A stretch of DNA of 64,000 nt, taken from Gammaproteobacteria bacterium. GTDB lineage: Bacteria; Gemmatimonadota; Gemmatimonadetes; Longimicrobiales; Gaopeijiaceae. The stretch covers positions 209,067-273,066 of the forward strand of contig JAPPMM010000065.1 of NCBI GenBank assembly GCA_028819075.1, in the 5' to 3' direction. A program made the translations under genes and the position numbers. This document shows, piece after piece, positions 24,709 to 34,464 of the stretch. Within the stretch, counting starts at the first letter, position 1, and the number at the start of each line of letters is the position of its first letter. The notes under the pieces were generated by a model that had not been told where the DNA came from, ran no database searches, and saw only the letters and a list, made by a program, of their open reading frames with translations.

Positions 24709-26391
24709 ATCCACCAATTCGAGATCGAGTTCTTCTACCGCGCGTGCCAGGAGTGGTTCCCGCTCCACGAGCTCCTCCAGACGCTCCTGCCGCACCTGTT
24801 CCGGAGACACCGCGCGGGGTGCGCGGGGCGCCGCCCGGCCACCCTCGACGATGTCGATTTCGGGGGTGTAGTCAAGGTGACGGGCGAGCGCCTGCCTGAG
24901 CGATGCGACCGAGTTGCGGGGAAGATCATCGAGTCCCATGCCGTCGGGAAGTCCGATCCTCAACCCACTCTCTCCAGCCTTCTCGACGGATGCACCCTTG
25001 AGGATGGTCAGCAGGCCGCCGGGCAGGGTTCCCCGTCCCTGACGGAGTACGGTCTCGAAGGCCGTGACGAGATCCGGACCGGTGGTGGCGGAGGACGAAA
25101 CGGGCTCCGGAGCGGGCGACGGCACTGCGGACGGACGGGACGCGGGCGGCGGCGCCGCGGGCGGACGGGACGCGGGCGACGGACGGGAAGGGGGTGACGG
25201 CCGGGAAGGGGTCGGCTTCGGATCCGCCGCCGGGCGCGCCGGCGCGCCGCCGAGGCCCTCGATCAGATCCTCGATCAGGACGGTGTGCTCCAGGTGGCTC
25301 AGGCGCAGCAGCAGGAGCTCGATCAGGACACGCGGCTGGCTCACCCGCTTCAGGCTGCCCTGTGACTCGAGATCGGCCGCCATCGCCAGCATGCGCACCA
25401 GATCGGCGGCTTCGAAGTGCCGTGCGCGCGCTTCGAGGGCGGCGCGGTACTCGCCGCCCGCATCGACGGATTCCTCGCCGTCCAGACGGACGCGCAGGAG
25501 CAGGCGCAGACTCTCCACCAGACCGTGGTAGAACTCCACCAGGTCGTAACCCTCGTCCACGAGCGCCTCGACGAAGGAAAAAACATCCCGGTGACGGTGC
25601 CCGTGGATGATGTCGAAGAGTTCGAGGAAGCGTTCCTCCTCGACCAGGCCGAGCACCTCCCGCACCGCTCCGGGGGCGACCTCGCCCCCGGTGAGCGCCA
25701 GAACCTGGTCGAGAAGCGAGAGAGCGTCGCGCATCCCCCCATCGGCCTTGCGCGCGATGATGCGCAGTGCTTCGGCGGAGGCCCGTGCGCCTTCGCTTCC
25801 GATCACCTGCTCCAGTCTGGCCACGATGTCGGCCACCCCGAGCCGCCGGAAGTCGAACCTCTGGCAGCGGGAGAGGATGGGCGATGCGGACTGCTGGATG
25901 CGCTGGGGCTCGGTGGTGGCGAAGATGAACATCACCCGGGGAGGCGGCTCCTCCAGAATCTTGAGCAGAGCATTCCACGCCTCCCGCGTGAGCATGTGCG
26001 CTTCGTCTACGATGTAGACCTTGAAGCGATACTCGTCGGAGGGCGCGTACATCGCCCGCTCGCGCAGGCTGCGGGCGTCGTCGACGCCCCGGTTGGAGGC
26101 CGCGTCGATCTCCACGACGTCCAGCGATGTGCGGCCGCTCCAGATGAGCGAGCAGCTCTCGCATGTGCCGCAGGGTTCGCCCTCGCCTGTTCGCGCAGGG
26201 CAGTTGAGCGCCATGGCCAGGACGCGCGCCAGTGTGGTCTTGCCGACGCCCCGCGGACCGCAGAAGAGGTAGGCGTGACCGGTGCGGTCTGCGCTCACCG
26301 CCCGCCGCAGCGTCTCGGAAACGTGTTCCTGGGTCGCAACCTCGGCGAAGCGCCGGGGACGGTACTTGCGGGCTAGCGCGGTATGGGACAC
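24706..26391 (-). CDS. dnaX: DNA polymerase III subunit gamma/tau
   Basis: A 561-residue clamp-loader ATPase. The start is VSHTALARKYRPRRF (GTG at 26391). Walker A is CGPRGVGKTT (about 44-53), four zinc cysteines are C64, C74, C77 and C80, the Walker B is VDEAHML (about 128-134), and the SRC sensor motif is LSRCQRFDF. Domain III follows, then a Pro/Ser/Arg-rich linker (about 405-435) made of imperfect SRPSP-like repeats and a short C-terminal tau-like domain. There is no A-rich slippery heptamer in the frame, so programmed frameshifting to a short gamma form is not indicated. The TAG stop lies inside a REP-like repeat. Confidence 0.96.
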   Translation of the reverse strand: MSHTALARKYRPRRFAEVATQEHVSETLRRAVSADRTGHAYLFCGPRGVGKTTLARVLAMALNCPARTGEGEPCGTCESCSLIWSGRTSLDVVEIDAASNRGVDDARSLRERAMYAPSDEYRFKVYIVDEAHMLTREAWNALLKILEEPPPRVMFIFATTEPQRIQQSASPILSRCQRFDFRRLGVADIVARLEQVIGSEGARASAEALRIIARKADGGMRDALSLLDQVLALTGGEVAPGAVREVLGLVEEERFLELFDIIHGHRHRDVFSFVEALVDEGYDLVEFYHGLVESLRLLLRVRLDGEESVDAGGEYRAALEARARHFEAADLVRMLAMAADLESQGSLKRVSQPRVLIELLLLRLSHLEHTVLIEDLIEGLGGAPARPAADPKPTPSRPSPPSRPSPASRPPAAPPPASRPSAVPSPAPEPVSSSATTGPDLVTAFETVLRQGRGTLPGGLLTILKGASVEKAGESGLRIGLPDGMGLDDLPRNSVASLRQALARHLDYTPEIDIVEGGRAAPRAPRAVSPEQVRQERLEELVEREPLLARAVEELDLELVD

Positions 26392-26524
26392 GCGGATTCG
26401 GCTGCGGGAGAAAGGAACATGCCCCAGGTGAACCGCAGCCGCGATCGCCGCACGTACCGCTGCTGCCTGCACGGCCCTGACGGGGTTCGGTGGGTCTTCG
26501 CTCTGCGGACCTGGGGCACGCAGC

Positions 26525-26553
26525 AATCTGGATTCGGGGGTATCGCGCGTCAA
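26525..26553 (-). promoter_or_regulatory. Predicted sigma70-type promoter for dnaX
   Basis: On the minus strand TTGACG (26553-26548) is followed after 17 nt by CAGATT (26530-26525), about 135 nt upstream of the dnaX GTG. The -35 is a 5/6 match and the -10 only 3/6. It lies between a GC-rich hairpin downstream of yraN and the dnaX start, the expected place for a new transcription start. Confidence 0.4.
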
Positions 26554-26558
26554 GCGGA

Positions 26559-26585
26559 AGCGGGGGCCGCCAGCCCGGCCCCGCT
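26559..26585 (-). terminator. GC-rich hairpin downstream of yraN, possible terminator
   Basis: Arms AGCGGGGGCC (26559-26568) and GGCCCCGCT (26577-26585) pair with one bulge around an 8-nt loop. It is 40 bp after the yraN stop on the transcribed strand, just before the predicted dnaX promoter. No T-run follows, so it may be a weak or Rho-assisted stop. The rest of the 233-bp gap between yraN and dnaX shows no gene; no SRP-RNA signature was found. Confidence 0.35.
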
Positions 26586-26624
26586 CGACGCCGGCCAGCG
26601 GGGCGGATGGGTGCGCGAACCGGG

Positions 26625-27002
26625 TCAGAGGCGCCACGCATCGGCGACATGGTCGACGTGCGGAACACGCGACGCGTCGCGTGTGCTCCCGAACTGGACC
26701 GCCACCGCGTCGAAGCGCAGCGACAGTCCCCTGAGGCCGCCACGCGCATGCATCCAGGCGCGGGCGACCTTGGCGATCTCGCCCTTCTTGCGTTCCGTGA
26801 TGGCCTCGAGTGGATGGCCGAAGCCCGTTCCCCGTCGCGCCTTGACCTCCACGAAGGCCACCGTGCGCCCGCGGCGCACGATCAGATCCACCTCGTTGCG
26901 GCCCGCGCGGTAGTTGCGCTCCAGCACGGTCCAGCCCGCGTCCTCGAGATGGCGCGCGGCGATCGCTTCGCCCTCGCGCCCCAACTGCCCGCTTGCGGTC
27001 AT
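26625..27002 (-). CDS. YraN family (UPF0102) endonuclease-like protein
   Basis: A 125-residue protein with the compact restriction-endonuclease-like fold of the YraN family. It opens MTASGQLGREGEAIAARHLE, followed by GWTVLERNYRAGRNEVDLIV and VAFVEVKARRG. The E in NEVDLI, the D, and the ExK of FVEVKARR form the PD-(D/E)xK-type metal site. Function is not established in the family; a role in recombination or DNA repair has been suggested. It follows hutU by 53 bp on the same strand. Confidence 0.9.
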   Translation of the reverse strand: MTASGQLGREGEAIAARHLEDAGWTVLERNYRAGRNEVDLIVRRGRTVAFVEVKARRGTGFGHPLEAITERKKGEIAKVARAWMHARGGLRGLSLRFDAVAVQFGSTRDASRVPHVDHVADAWRL

Positions 27003-27055
27003 GAATGAATGTGCGGGCGAAGCGCGGGCGCTGGAATGGCTTCGTGGGACCGCGG

Positions 27056-28720
27056 CTACTCCAGCATCGGGATGCGGATTCCCTCGCGCCGAGCGGTCCG
27101 GAGGGCGATGGGGTAGCCGGCGTCGGCGTGGCGCGCGACCCCGATGCCGGGGTCGTTGGTGAGCACCCGCTCGATGCGCGCCCGCATCCCGGGGGTGCCG
27201 TCGGCGACCACGACCTGGCCGGCGTGAAGCGAGTAGCCGATTCCGACGCCGCCGCCGTGGTGGAAGGACACCCAGCTGGCCCCCGACGCGGTGTTGAGCA
27301 GCGCATTCAGGATCGGCCAGTCCGCGATGGCGTCGCTGCCGTCGCGCATGGCCTCGGTTTCGCGGTTGGGGGAAGCGACGCTCCCGGTGTCAAGGTGGTC
27401 GCGGCCGATGACTACCGGCGCGCTCACCTCCCCGCTTGCCACCAGGTCGTTGATGGCGCACCCGAAGCGCGCCCGCTCTCCCTGCCCCAGCCAGCAGATG
27501 CGCGCGGGGAGGCCTTGAAACGCGACCCGGTCGCGGGCCAGCCGGATCCAGCGGCACAGGTGCTCGTCGCGGGGGAACATCTCCAGCACCAGGTCGTCGA
27601 TACGGTGAATGTCGGCGGGATCTCCCGAGAGCGCGGCCCAGCGGAAGGGGCCCCTGCCCTCGCAGAACAGGTCGCGGATGTAGGCGGGCACGAAGCCCGG
27701 ATAGGCGAAGGCGTTGTCCAGGCCCGCCTCCAGGGCAATGCCGCGCAGGTTGTTGCCGTAGTCGAACGCCACCGCGCCGGCTTCCTGCATCGCCACGATG
27801 GCCGCGCAGTGGGCGCGCATGGAGGAAAGCGACCGCCGCTGGTACTCCTTCGGGTCGGCTTTGCGCAGGCGCGCGGCTTCTTCGAGGGAGAGGCCGGCCG
27901 GGACGTACCCGCCCAGGGGGTCGTGCGCCGATGTCTGGTCGGTGACCACATCCGGGGTCACGCCGCGCGCCACCAGCTCCGGAAGCACCTCGGCGCAGTT
28001 GCCCACCAGCCCGACCGAGACCGCCTCGCCCGACCGCGCCGCGCCCCGCACCCACGCCAGGGCTTCGTCGAGGTCGTGGGTCATGCGGTCGCAGTAGCGG
28101 GTCGCGATGCGCCGCTCGATGCGCTCGGCGTCGACCTCCACGCACAGGATGGCGCCCTCGTTCATGGTGGCGGCGAGCGGCTGGGCTCCACCCATGCCCC
28201 CCATCCCGCCGGTCAGCACCCAGTGTCCGCGCAGAGATGCCCCGAAGTGCTTGCGGGCGAGTGCGCCGAAGGTCTCGTAGGTGCCCTGGAGGATGCCCTG
28301 GGTGCCGATGTAGATCCACGACCCCGCCGTCATTTGCCCGAACATGATGAGGCCGCGCCTCTCCAGCTCCCGGAAGTGCTCCCAGGTCGCCCATTTGCCG
28401 ACCAGGTTGGCGTTCGCGATGAGCACCCGCGGCGCCTCCGGATGGGTGCGGAACACCCCCACCGGCTTTCCGGACTGAACGAGCAGCGTCTCGTCGTCGG
28501 CGAGGCCGCGCAGCGTGCGCACGATGGCGTCGAAGGCGTCCCAGGAGCGCGCCGCCCTTCCGGTGCCGCCGTACACCACCAGGGCGTCGGGCGCTTCGGC
28601 AACCTCGGGGTCGAGGTTGTTCATGAGCATGCGCAGGGCGGCCTCCTGGGTCCAGCCGCGGCACGAAATGCGCTCTCCCCTGGGAGCCCGCACGGTGCGG
28701 GTCCGTGGCGTGCGGGTCAT
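27056..28720 (-). CDS. hutU: Urocanate hydratase
   Basis: A 554-residue NAD+-dependent enzyme of histidine breakdown (urocanate to imidazolone propionate). Family hallmarks include [20 protein letters not shown] near 47, [20 protein letters not shown], the Gly-rich NAD loop [17 protein letters not shown], and the catalytic region near 410 ([20 protein letters not shown]). The ATG at 28720 has GGGAGG 4 nt upstream and overlaps the hutH stop (ATGA). hutI and formiminoglutamate-processing genes are not in the window. Confidence 0.96.
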   Translation of the reverse strand: MTRTPRTRTVRAPRGERISCRGWTQEAALRMLMNNLDPEVAEAPDALVVYGGTGRAARSWDAFDAIVRTLRGLADDETLLVQSGKPVGVFRTHPEAPRVLIANANLVGKWATWEHFRELERRGLIMFGQMTAGSWIYIGTQGILQGTYETFGALARKHFGASLRGHWVLTGGMGGMGGAQPLAATMNEGAILCVEVDAERIERRIATRYCDRMTHDLDEALAWVRGAARSGEAVSVGLVGNCAEVLPELVARGVTPDVVTDQTSAHDPLGGYVPAGLSLEEAARLRKADPKEYQRRSLSSMRAHCAAIVAMQEAGAVAFDYGNNLRGIALEAGLDNAFAYPGFVPAYIRDLFCEGRGPFRWAALSGDPADIHRIDDLVLEMFPRDEHLCRWIRLARDRVAFQGLPARICWLGQGERARFGCAINDLVASGEVSAPVVIGRDHLDTGSVASPNRETEAMRDGSDAIADWPILNALLNTASGASWVSFHHGGGVGIGYSLHAGQVVVADGTPGMRARIERVLTNDPGIGVARHADAGYPIALRTARREGIRIPMLE

Positions 28721-30288
28721 GAGCCTCCCCCGGCGCTGCGGGTGATGTCGGCGATGGCGCCCGAAGCCACCAGATCGGCGAGCGCCTCCAGGTCCGCGGT
28801 CAGCGACCGGTCGCCGGAAAGCGTCGCAACCCGGGTACGAACGAGCGCGTGAATCTCCTCGACCGCGTCGCTGGAACGCAGCGGACGGCGGTAGTCGATG
28901 CCCTGCGCCGCGCACATGAGTTCGGCGGCCAGGATGTGCTCCAGACAGGACACGGCCCGCCCCGCCTTGCGCGCAGCCGCGAGCCCCATGGCGACGTGGT
29001 CTTCCTGGCCGGCGCTGGTCGGCACCGAGTCGACGCTGGCCGGGTGGGCCAGAACGCGCATCTCCGACAGCAGGTCGGCGACCACCACCTGCGCGACCAT
29101 CAGGCCGCTCTCGAGCCCCGGGCGCCGGGCGAGAAAGGCGGGCAGCCCGAGCGACAGGTCCGGGTTGACGAGCCGCTCGATGCGGCGCTCGCACATGGAC
29201 GCCACGTCCACCACCGCGATCGCGAGAAGGTCGAGCGCCTGCGCCACGATCTGGGCGTGGAAGTTGCCTCCGGAGAGGACCTCGCGGGACTCGCCGGCGC
29301 CCCCTGCCGCTTCCGGGAACACCAGGGGATTGTCGGTCGCGCTGTTCACCTCCACCTCGAGGATGCGCCGCGCGTAGCCGAGCGCGGAGCGAGCGGCCCC
29401 GTGCACCTGCGGGATGCAGCGAAGCGAGTACGCATCCTGCACCCGCGGGTCGCCGAGGCGGTGCGACTCGCGAATCTCGGATCCCGCGATGAGGGCGCGC
29501 AGGCGGGCAGCCGACGCCGCCTGCCCGGGGTGGGGCCGCGCGGCCTGGATCTCCGGCCGGAACGCCTCGGGGGTCCCCAGGAGGGCTTCCGTCGACATCG
29601 CGCCGCTCGCCTCGGCGGTGTCCAGCGCCCGCTCCGCGGCCAGCAGCGCCAGAACCCCCAGCGCGGTGGTCGCCTGGGTGCCGTTGATGAGCGCGAGGCC
29701 CTCCTTGGGTCCCAGCCCGATCGGCGCGAGCCCCGATTCGGCCAGGACGTCTTCCATCGAGCGCTGCTCGCCGCCCATCTCGCCCATCCCCTCGCCCAGA
29801 AGGCTCAGGGCCACGTGCGCCAGGGGCGCGAGATCACCGCTCGCACCCACCGAGCCGAATTCGGGGATGACGGGGTGGATCCCGCGGTCGAGCATGTCCA
29901 GCAGCCGCTCTACGAGCCGCGGGCGGCATCCCGAATGTCCCCGGGCCAGGGCGTTTGCGCGCAGCAGCATGATCGCCCGCACGCATTCGCGGGGCAGGGG
30001 TTCGCCGACGCCGGAGGCGTGGCTGCGGATGAGATTGTGCTGCAGCGCCCTGCGGTCCTCGGGCGCAATGACGACCTCGGCCAGCCGCCCGAACCCGGTG
30101 GTCATGCCGTAGACCGGCTCGCCCGACCCGATCAGCCGCTCGATCGTGGCGCGGGAGGCCCGCATGCGCCGGGCGGCCGCGGCGTCCAGCGAAAGACGCT
30201 GCGTGCCGGGGGCCGAGCGCGCCACCGCCTCCACCGCCTCCAGCGTGAGCGAGTGTCCGTCGATCGGGATCCCGTGCGGAACGTCCAA
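28717..30288 (-). CDS. hutH: Histidine ammonia-lyase
   Basis: A 523-residue enzyme that deaminates histidine to urocanate. The ASG triad that cyclises to the MIO electrophile is in [20 protein letters not shown] near residue 147; [33 protein letters not shown]-like SATDNPLVF and QEDHVAMGL are also present. The start is a TTG at 30288, 6 nt after the mgtE stop, without a clear ribosome site, so expression may depend on coupling to mgtE. The pair hutH-hutU performs the first two steps of histidine use. Confidence 0.95.
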   Translation of the reverse strand: MDVPHGIPIDGHSLTLEAVEAVARSAPGTQRLSLDAAAARRMRASRATIERLIGSGEPVYGMTTGFGRLAEVVIAPEDRRALQHNLIRSHASGVGEPLPRECVRAIMLLRANALARGHSGCRPRLVERLLDMLDRGIHPVIPEFGSVGASGDLAPLAHVALSLLGEGMGEMGGEQRSMEDVLAESGLAPIGLGPKEGLALINGTQATTALGVLALLAAERALDTAEASGAMSTEALLGTPEAFRPEIQAARPHPGQAASAARLRALIAGSEIRESHRLGDPRVQDAYSLRCIPQVHGAARSALGYARRILEVEVNSATDNPLVFPEAAGGAGESREVLSGGNFHAQIVAQALDLLAIAVVDVASMCERRIERLVNPDLSLGLPAFLARRPGLESGLMVAQVVVADLLSEMRVLAHPASVDSVPTSAGQEDHVAMGLAAARKAGRAVSCLEHILAAELMCAAQGIDYRRPLRSSDAVEEIHALVRTRVATLSGDRSLTADLEALADLVASGAIADITRSAGGGS

Positions 30289-30294
30289 TTTCGG

Positions 30295-31650
30295 CTACAT
30301 CAGGAGGACGGTGGCGAGGCCCAGCAGGAGCAGGAAGCCCAGGAAATCGGTCGCGGTGTGCAGGAAGACCGAGGACGCGACCGCCGGGTCGAATCCCAGG
30401 CGGTGCAGCAACATGGGGATGAACGCCCCTCCGAACCCCGCCATCAGCATCGTGCCCCACATCGAGATCAGCACGACCAGCCCGAGGCGCGGATCTCCGC
30501 CCGGCACGAGCAGGCTCGCCCCGGCCACGATGCCTCCCAGCACGGCCCCGTTCACAAGCCCCACCAGGACTTCCTTGCTCACCACCGCCCCCGGATCGGC
30601 GCCCACATCGTCGCGCAGCGCCAAGCGGCGCACCGTCACCGCCAGGGCCTGGGACCCGGCGTTCCCGCCCATCCCGGCGATCACGGGCATGACGACCGCG
30701 AGAATGACGGCGCTCTCGACGGTATCGGCGTAGAAATAGACCACCAGCGCTGCCGCGGTCGCGGTCAACAGGTTCAGGACCAGCCACGGAAGACGGGTTC
30801 GGACCGCTGCCACCCAGTTCGCCCCCAGCGACTCGTCGTCCGAGACACCGCCGAAGCGCAGGATGTCCTCTGTCTGCTCGGCTTCCATCACATCGAGCAC
30901 GTCGTCGAAGGTAATCCGCCCCAGCAGCTTTCCACCGGGATCCACCACCGGTACCGTGGGCAGGTTGTAGCGGGCCATGAGGCGGCCAACCTCCTCCTGG
31001 TCCTCGTCCGGGCTCACCGCGGCCGCCACGGGCTCCACCAGCGTCGATACCGGGTCCTCCGGCTCAGCCAGGATCAGATCGTCGAGAGGGACCGTTCCCA
31101 CCAGCCGCCCGCTGCCGTCGACAACCCACACGGTGTAGAAGTCCTCCACCTCCCTGCCCTGCCGGCGGACCTCCTCGATCGCCTGCCCGGCGCTGAGGAT
31201 TTCCGGCACCGAGACCAGCGCCGCGGTCATGATGCCGCCCGCGCTCTCCTCCGGATAGGCGAGCAGTTCGCGGATCTCTCCCGCGTCCTCGACGGACATC
31301 TCCGCGAGGATGCGCGCCCGCTCCTCGGGCTGCAGGTCGGCTACCAGGTCGGTGGCGTCGTCGTCGGCCAGCTCGCTCAGCAGTTTCGCGCCGCGGTGGG
31401 GCGTCATGGCCGCAAGCAGATCCGCCGCGTGCTCGTCCTCCTCCATCTCGGCGAGGGTCTCGGAGGCCAGCTCGGCGGGGAGAGCGCGCAGAACCACAAG
31501 GCGGTCGGCGTCCGAGAGCGACTCCAGGACATCCGCCACATCCGAAGGATGCAGCTTCGCCAGGGTATGGTTCGCCTCCGCGATCTTCCCCTGGGCGATC
31601 GCGGCCAGCAGAACCTCCTTGCGGAGCGCGAGGGACTCTTGCGACGACAC
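30295..31650 (-). CDS. mgtE: MgtE family magnesium transporter
   Basis: A 451-residue Mg2+ channel. The N-terminal superhelical domain (about 1-130, with LHPSDVADVLESLSDADRLV) senses Mg2+. Two CBS domains (about 135-260) follow, then five membrane helices (about 285-450) with the pore signature VMPVIAGMGGNAGSQALAVTVR, in which the conserved NAGSQ asparagine-glycine segment lines the pore. The start is GTG at 31650, 17 nt after the ybeY stop. It probably belongs to the long aspS-to-hut strand group. Confidence 0.95.
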   Translation of the reverse strand: MSSQESLALRKEVLLAAIAQGKIAEANHTLAKLHPSDVADVLESLSDADRLVVLRALPAELASETLAEMEEDEHAADLLAAMTPHRGAKLLSELADDDATDLVADLQPEERARILAEMSVEDAGEIRELLAYPEESAGGIMTAALVSVPEILSAGQAIEEVRRQGREVEDFYTVWVVDGSGRLVGTVPLDDLILAEPEDPVSTLVEPVAAAVSPDEDQEEVGRLMARYNLPTVPVVDPGGKLLGRITFDDVLDVMEAEQTEDILRFGGVSDDESLGANWVAAVRTRLPWLVLNLLTATAAALVVYFYADTVESAVILAVVMPVIAGMGGNAGSQALAVTVRRLALRDDVGADPGAVVSKEVLVGLVNGAVLGGIVAGASLLVPGGDPRLGLVVLISMWGTMLMAGFGGAFIPMLLHRLGFDPAVASSVFLHTATDFLGFLLLLGLATVLLM

Positions 31651-31667
31651 GGCGAATGGTCCGGAAG

Positions 31668-32165
31668 CTAGGGCGGGTTCGACGAGGCGCGAGAATTCTC
31701 GCGGGACCCGTCGCCGGCGGCAAGCACCCGCTTCACCAGCGCTTCCTGGCGGAGGAAGAAGGCGCTCGCGAAGCGATCCTCGGCGGGATGGTCGTACCCC
31801 AGCGCGTGGAGGGTTCCGTGGATGGCGAGCCGCACCAGTTCCTCGTGCGCGGACAGACCGAGTTCGGCTGCCTGGCGCAGGGCCTGCGGGTAGCCGATGT
31901 AGATGTCGGCCAGCAGCGGCTCATCCGGACCGTGCAGGGCGAAGGAGATCACGTCGGTGACGCGGTCGCGGCCGAGGTAGTCGCGATTCAGGGCACGGAT
32001 GCGGTCGTCTCCGACGAGGGTGAGCGACACCTCCCCATGCATCGTTTCCTCGTCGGCGCACGTGGTGCGCACGGCACGGACCAGGCTCGCGCGCACACGC
32101 GCCGAAATCGCCGATTCGGCCGCGGCCGGGGAGTCAACGTCAACCAGCACCTGGGGCCCGGTCAC
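31668..32165 (-). CDS. ybeY: Endoribonuclease YbeY (rRNA maturation factor)
   Basis: About 165 residues from a GTG at 32165, 16 nt after the preceding HD-phosphohydrolase stop; an upstream ATG would add a Pro-rich tail overlapping that gene by 95 bp and is less likely. The metal motif HGTLHALGYDH near residue 123 has the three zinc-binding histidines, and the LNRDYLGRDRVTDVISFAL segment is typical. YbeY trims 16S rRNA 3' ends. Neighbouring phoH and pgpH are its usual partners in many genomes. Confidence 0.93.
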   Translation of the reverse strand: MTGPQVLVDVDSPAAAESAISARVRASLVRAVRTTCADEETMHGEVSLTLVGDDRIRALNRDYLGRDRVTDVISFALHGPDEPLLADIYIGYPQALRQAAELGLSAHEELVRLAIHGTLHALGYDHPAEDRFASAFFLRQEALVKRVLAAGDGSRENSRASSNPP

Positions 32166-32181
32166 GGTTCCGGGAGCGGTG

Positions 32182-34464
32182 TCAGGGGGAGGAGGAGGGG
32201 GACGGCGCGGCGTCGCCGGCGGGATCACCGTTTGCGGCGGCTTCCGAGGGTTCGTCGCCGGCCGCTTCGCCGTCATCGCGAGCCTTGCTGATATGCGCCG
32301 TTTCGGGATAGTCGATGCGGCGGTGGTACATCGCTTCGAGCACCTTCGCGAACTGCTCCTTCACGAGCGATACCTGCGCGAAGGTGAGCGGAGCCTCGTC
32401 CAACTGGCCATCGGCCACCCGGCTGTCCACGATCGCGTCGACCATGGCTCGGATGCGTTCCGGGGTGGGATCGCGCAGGGTGCGGGCGGCCGACTCCACG
32501 GGATCTGCCAGGAGCGCCACCGCGGTCTCCCTGGACTGCGGCTTCGGTCCCGCATAGTGGAACTCGGTTGCGTCGACATTCTCTTCACCGGCCTGCTCGA
32601 GCGCCTTGCCGTAGAAGTAGCCGATGCGCTGGGTGCCGTGGTGCTCGGCGATGAAGGCCGAGATGGCCGCGGGCAGCTTTTCCTGACGGGCCAGCCGGAG
32701 TCCTTCGACCACGTGGCGCCGCAGGATGGCCGCCGAGATCGCCGGATCGAGCCGGTCGTGCGGGTTTACGCCCCCGTGCTGGTTCTCGATGAAGTACTGC
32801 GGCTCGAGCACCTTGCCGACGTCGTGGTAGTACGTGCCCACCCGGCACAGAAGCCCGTTCGCGCCGATGGCCGTGCCTGCCGCTTCGGCCAGGTTGGCCA
32901 CGTTGACGGTGTGGGCGTAGGTGCCGGGTGCCTCCATGGACAGGCGCTTGAGCAGCGTGCGGTTGGGATCCGCGAACTCGAGCAGCGTCTGATCGGTGGT
33001 GATGCCCGTGAACCACTCGAACGCGGGCACGAAGAGGAGCGCCAGGCCCGCGCTTACGATGGCGTTCCCGGTGGTCCAGCCGATGGAGGGGAGCACCCCC
33101 GCGGAGGGCTGCATCCGACTGAGCCACAGTGAGAGCGTGACGAAGGCATAGGATCCGGCGATTACGGCGATGAAGGTCCAGCTCTGCGAGCGCCGCCGCA
33201 CGACTCCTACGGCGAGCGCCGCCGCGCCGCCGCCCACCATGGTGGTCACCATCACTTCCGCGCCCTGGAAGGGCGTTAGCGACGCGGTAACGACGGCCAG
33301 CACCAGCGCGAGCATGAGGGCGAGGCGGCCGTCCCACACCACCGCCACCGAGAGCGTCACGAAGGCAATGGGGAGCAGCTCGGGCGGGAAGATGGCAACC
33401 CGCGAAATGACGATTGCGGAGGCGAAGTAGGTGGCCAGCAGCAGAGCCAGGAGCGTCATCCAGCGGATGTTGGTGTACACCTCGCCGCGATAGGCCCACA
33501 GCACGATCCAGAGCATCCCGAGCAGCAGCACCTGCAGGAGGTACGCGCCGAGGGACGGCAGAAAGCCCGTGGCCGTCGCGCCGAGCAGCCCGAGCGTCCG
33601 TAGCTGCTCTTCGTAGGCGCGCAGGCGGACCAGGTCCTCGTCGGTGACCTGCTGGTTGGCGCGCAGGATGGCCTCTCCGGTGAGCACGTTGCCGCGCGTG
33701 GTGGCGACGGACTGGCGGGCCGCCGTGCGCCGGGCCGCCGTGGCCTCCTGGTTGGGCACGTAGCTGAACTCGCGGAAGCGGATGAGGAGCAGACGCAGGA
33801 TCTCGGTCGCCTCCGGAGAAGCGTCGTCGGGCAGCAGCGCGGCGGAGCGGTTGTAGAGGTCGGTGGCGGTCAGCAGCTCGGCGGCCGACACGAAACGTTC
33901 ACCGCCCTCGTCGAGCACCGTGATGCGGTCACCGAGGTTATCCCGTGTCGTCGCATCGACCACGCCGGCCGGGATGAGTTCCCGCGCGGCGCGCAGTGCG
34001 GCCCGGAGCACTTCCTCGCGGACGGCCGCATCCCGCAGCATCTCCACCAGCGCAGGTGTCGCGGCGATGTTCTCGGCCGCCAGCACGGAATCGAGCGCCG
34101 CGGGGCCCGCCCCCAGGGTATCCTCGACCGTGGCGAAGAAACGGTTGAGGGCGTCGGCGGTGGAGTCGCCCGCCTCCGGACGGTAGCGGTAGATCATCGG
34201 CACCGCGGCAACCGCGGCCGCCCGGTCGCGCTCCAGCTCGGCCGCGGACTTGGGCACCGCGAACTCGACCTCGGCAATCAGATCCTCGGTCGCGACCACC
34301 CCGGCCTCGTACCCGCTCACGTCGGCCACCCGCGGGTTGGGCGGGAACCCCACCGTCACCAGGAGGGCGAGCCCGGCGAGCATCAGGACGCGCGCGCCGT
34401 GGTGGACGACCGCCTCGGGCCACAGGCGCTCCGGCGGGCTCGACAGCATGCGCCAGAGGGTCAC
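32182..34464 (-). CDS. PgpH-type 7TM HD phosphohydrolase, probable c-di-AMP phosphodiesterase
   Basis: A 760-residue inner-membrane protein with the PgpH plan: one N-terminal helix (about 25-40), an extracytoplasmic 7TMR-HDED domain (about 45-290), seven membrane helices (about 305-485), and a cytoplasmic HD domain (about 505-690). The HD residues are seen in AHTVNVANLAEAAG (H518), YYHDVGK (H547-D548) and AEHHGT. PgpH proteins degrade cyclic di-AMP to pApA. The acidic C-terminal tail is disordered. The GTG start overlaps the phoH stop (GTGA). Confidence 0.93.
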   Translation of the reverse strand: MTLWRMLSSPPERLWPEAVVHHGARVLMLAGLALLVTVGFPPNPRVADVSGYEAGVVATEDLIAEVEFAVPKSAAELERDRAAAVAAVPMIYRYRPEAGDSTADALNRFFATVEDTLGAGPAALDSVLAAENIAATPALVEMLRDAAVREEVLRAALRAARELIPAGVVDATTRDNLGDRITVLDEGGERFVSAAELLTATDLYNRSAALLPDDASPEATEILRLLLIRFREFSYVPNQEATAARRTAARQSVATTRGNVLTGEAILRANQQVTDEDLVRLRAYEEQLRTLGLLGATATGFLPSLGAYLLQVLLLGMLWIVLWAYRGEVYTNIRWMTLLALLLATYFASAIVISRVAIFPPELLPIAFVTLSVAVVWDGRLALMLALVLAVVTASLTPFQGAEVMVTTMVGGGAAALAVGVVRRRSQSWTFIAVIAGSYAFVTLSLWLSRMQPSAGVLPSIGWTTGNAIVSAGLALLFVPAFEWFTGITTDQTLLEFADPNRTLLKRLSMEAPGTYAHTVNVANLAEAAGTAIGANGLLCRVGTYYHDVGKVLEPQYFIENQHGGVNPHDRLDPAISAAILRRHVVEGLRLARQEKLPAAISAFIAEHHGTQRIGYFYGKALEQAGEENVDATEFHYAGPKPQSRETAVALLADPVESAARTLRDPTPERIRAMVDAIVDSRVADGQLDEAPLTFAQVSLVKEQFAKVLEAMYHRRIDYPETAHISKARDDGEAAGDEPSEAAANGDPAGDAAPSPSSSP

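Noticed and set aside
24706-26391. Programmed frameshift site in dnaX.
   Set aside because: No A- or T-rich slippery heptamer is found in the frame.
26392-26624. SRP (4.5S) RNA gene near dnaX.
   Set aside because: The conserved GGAAGGAAGCAGCC tetraloop region is not present on either strand.
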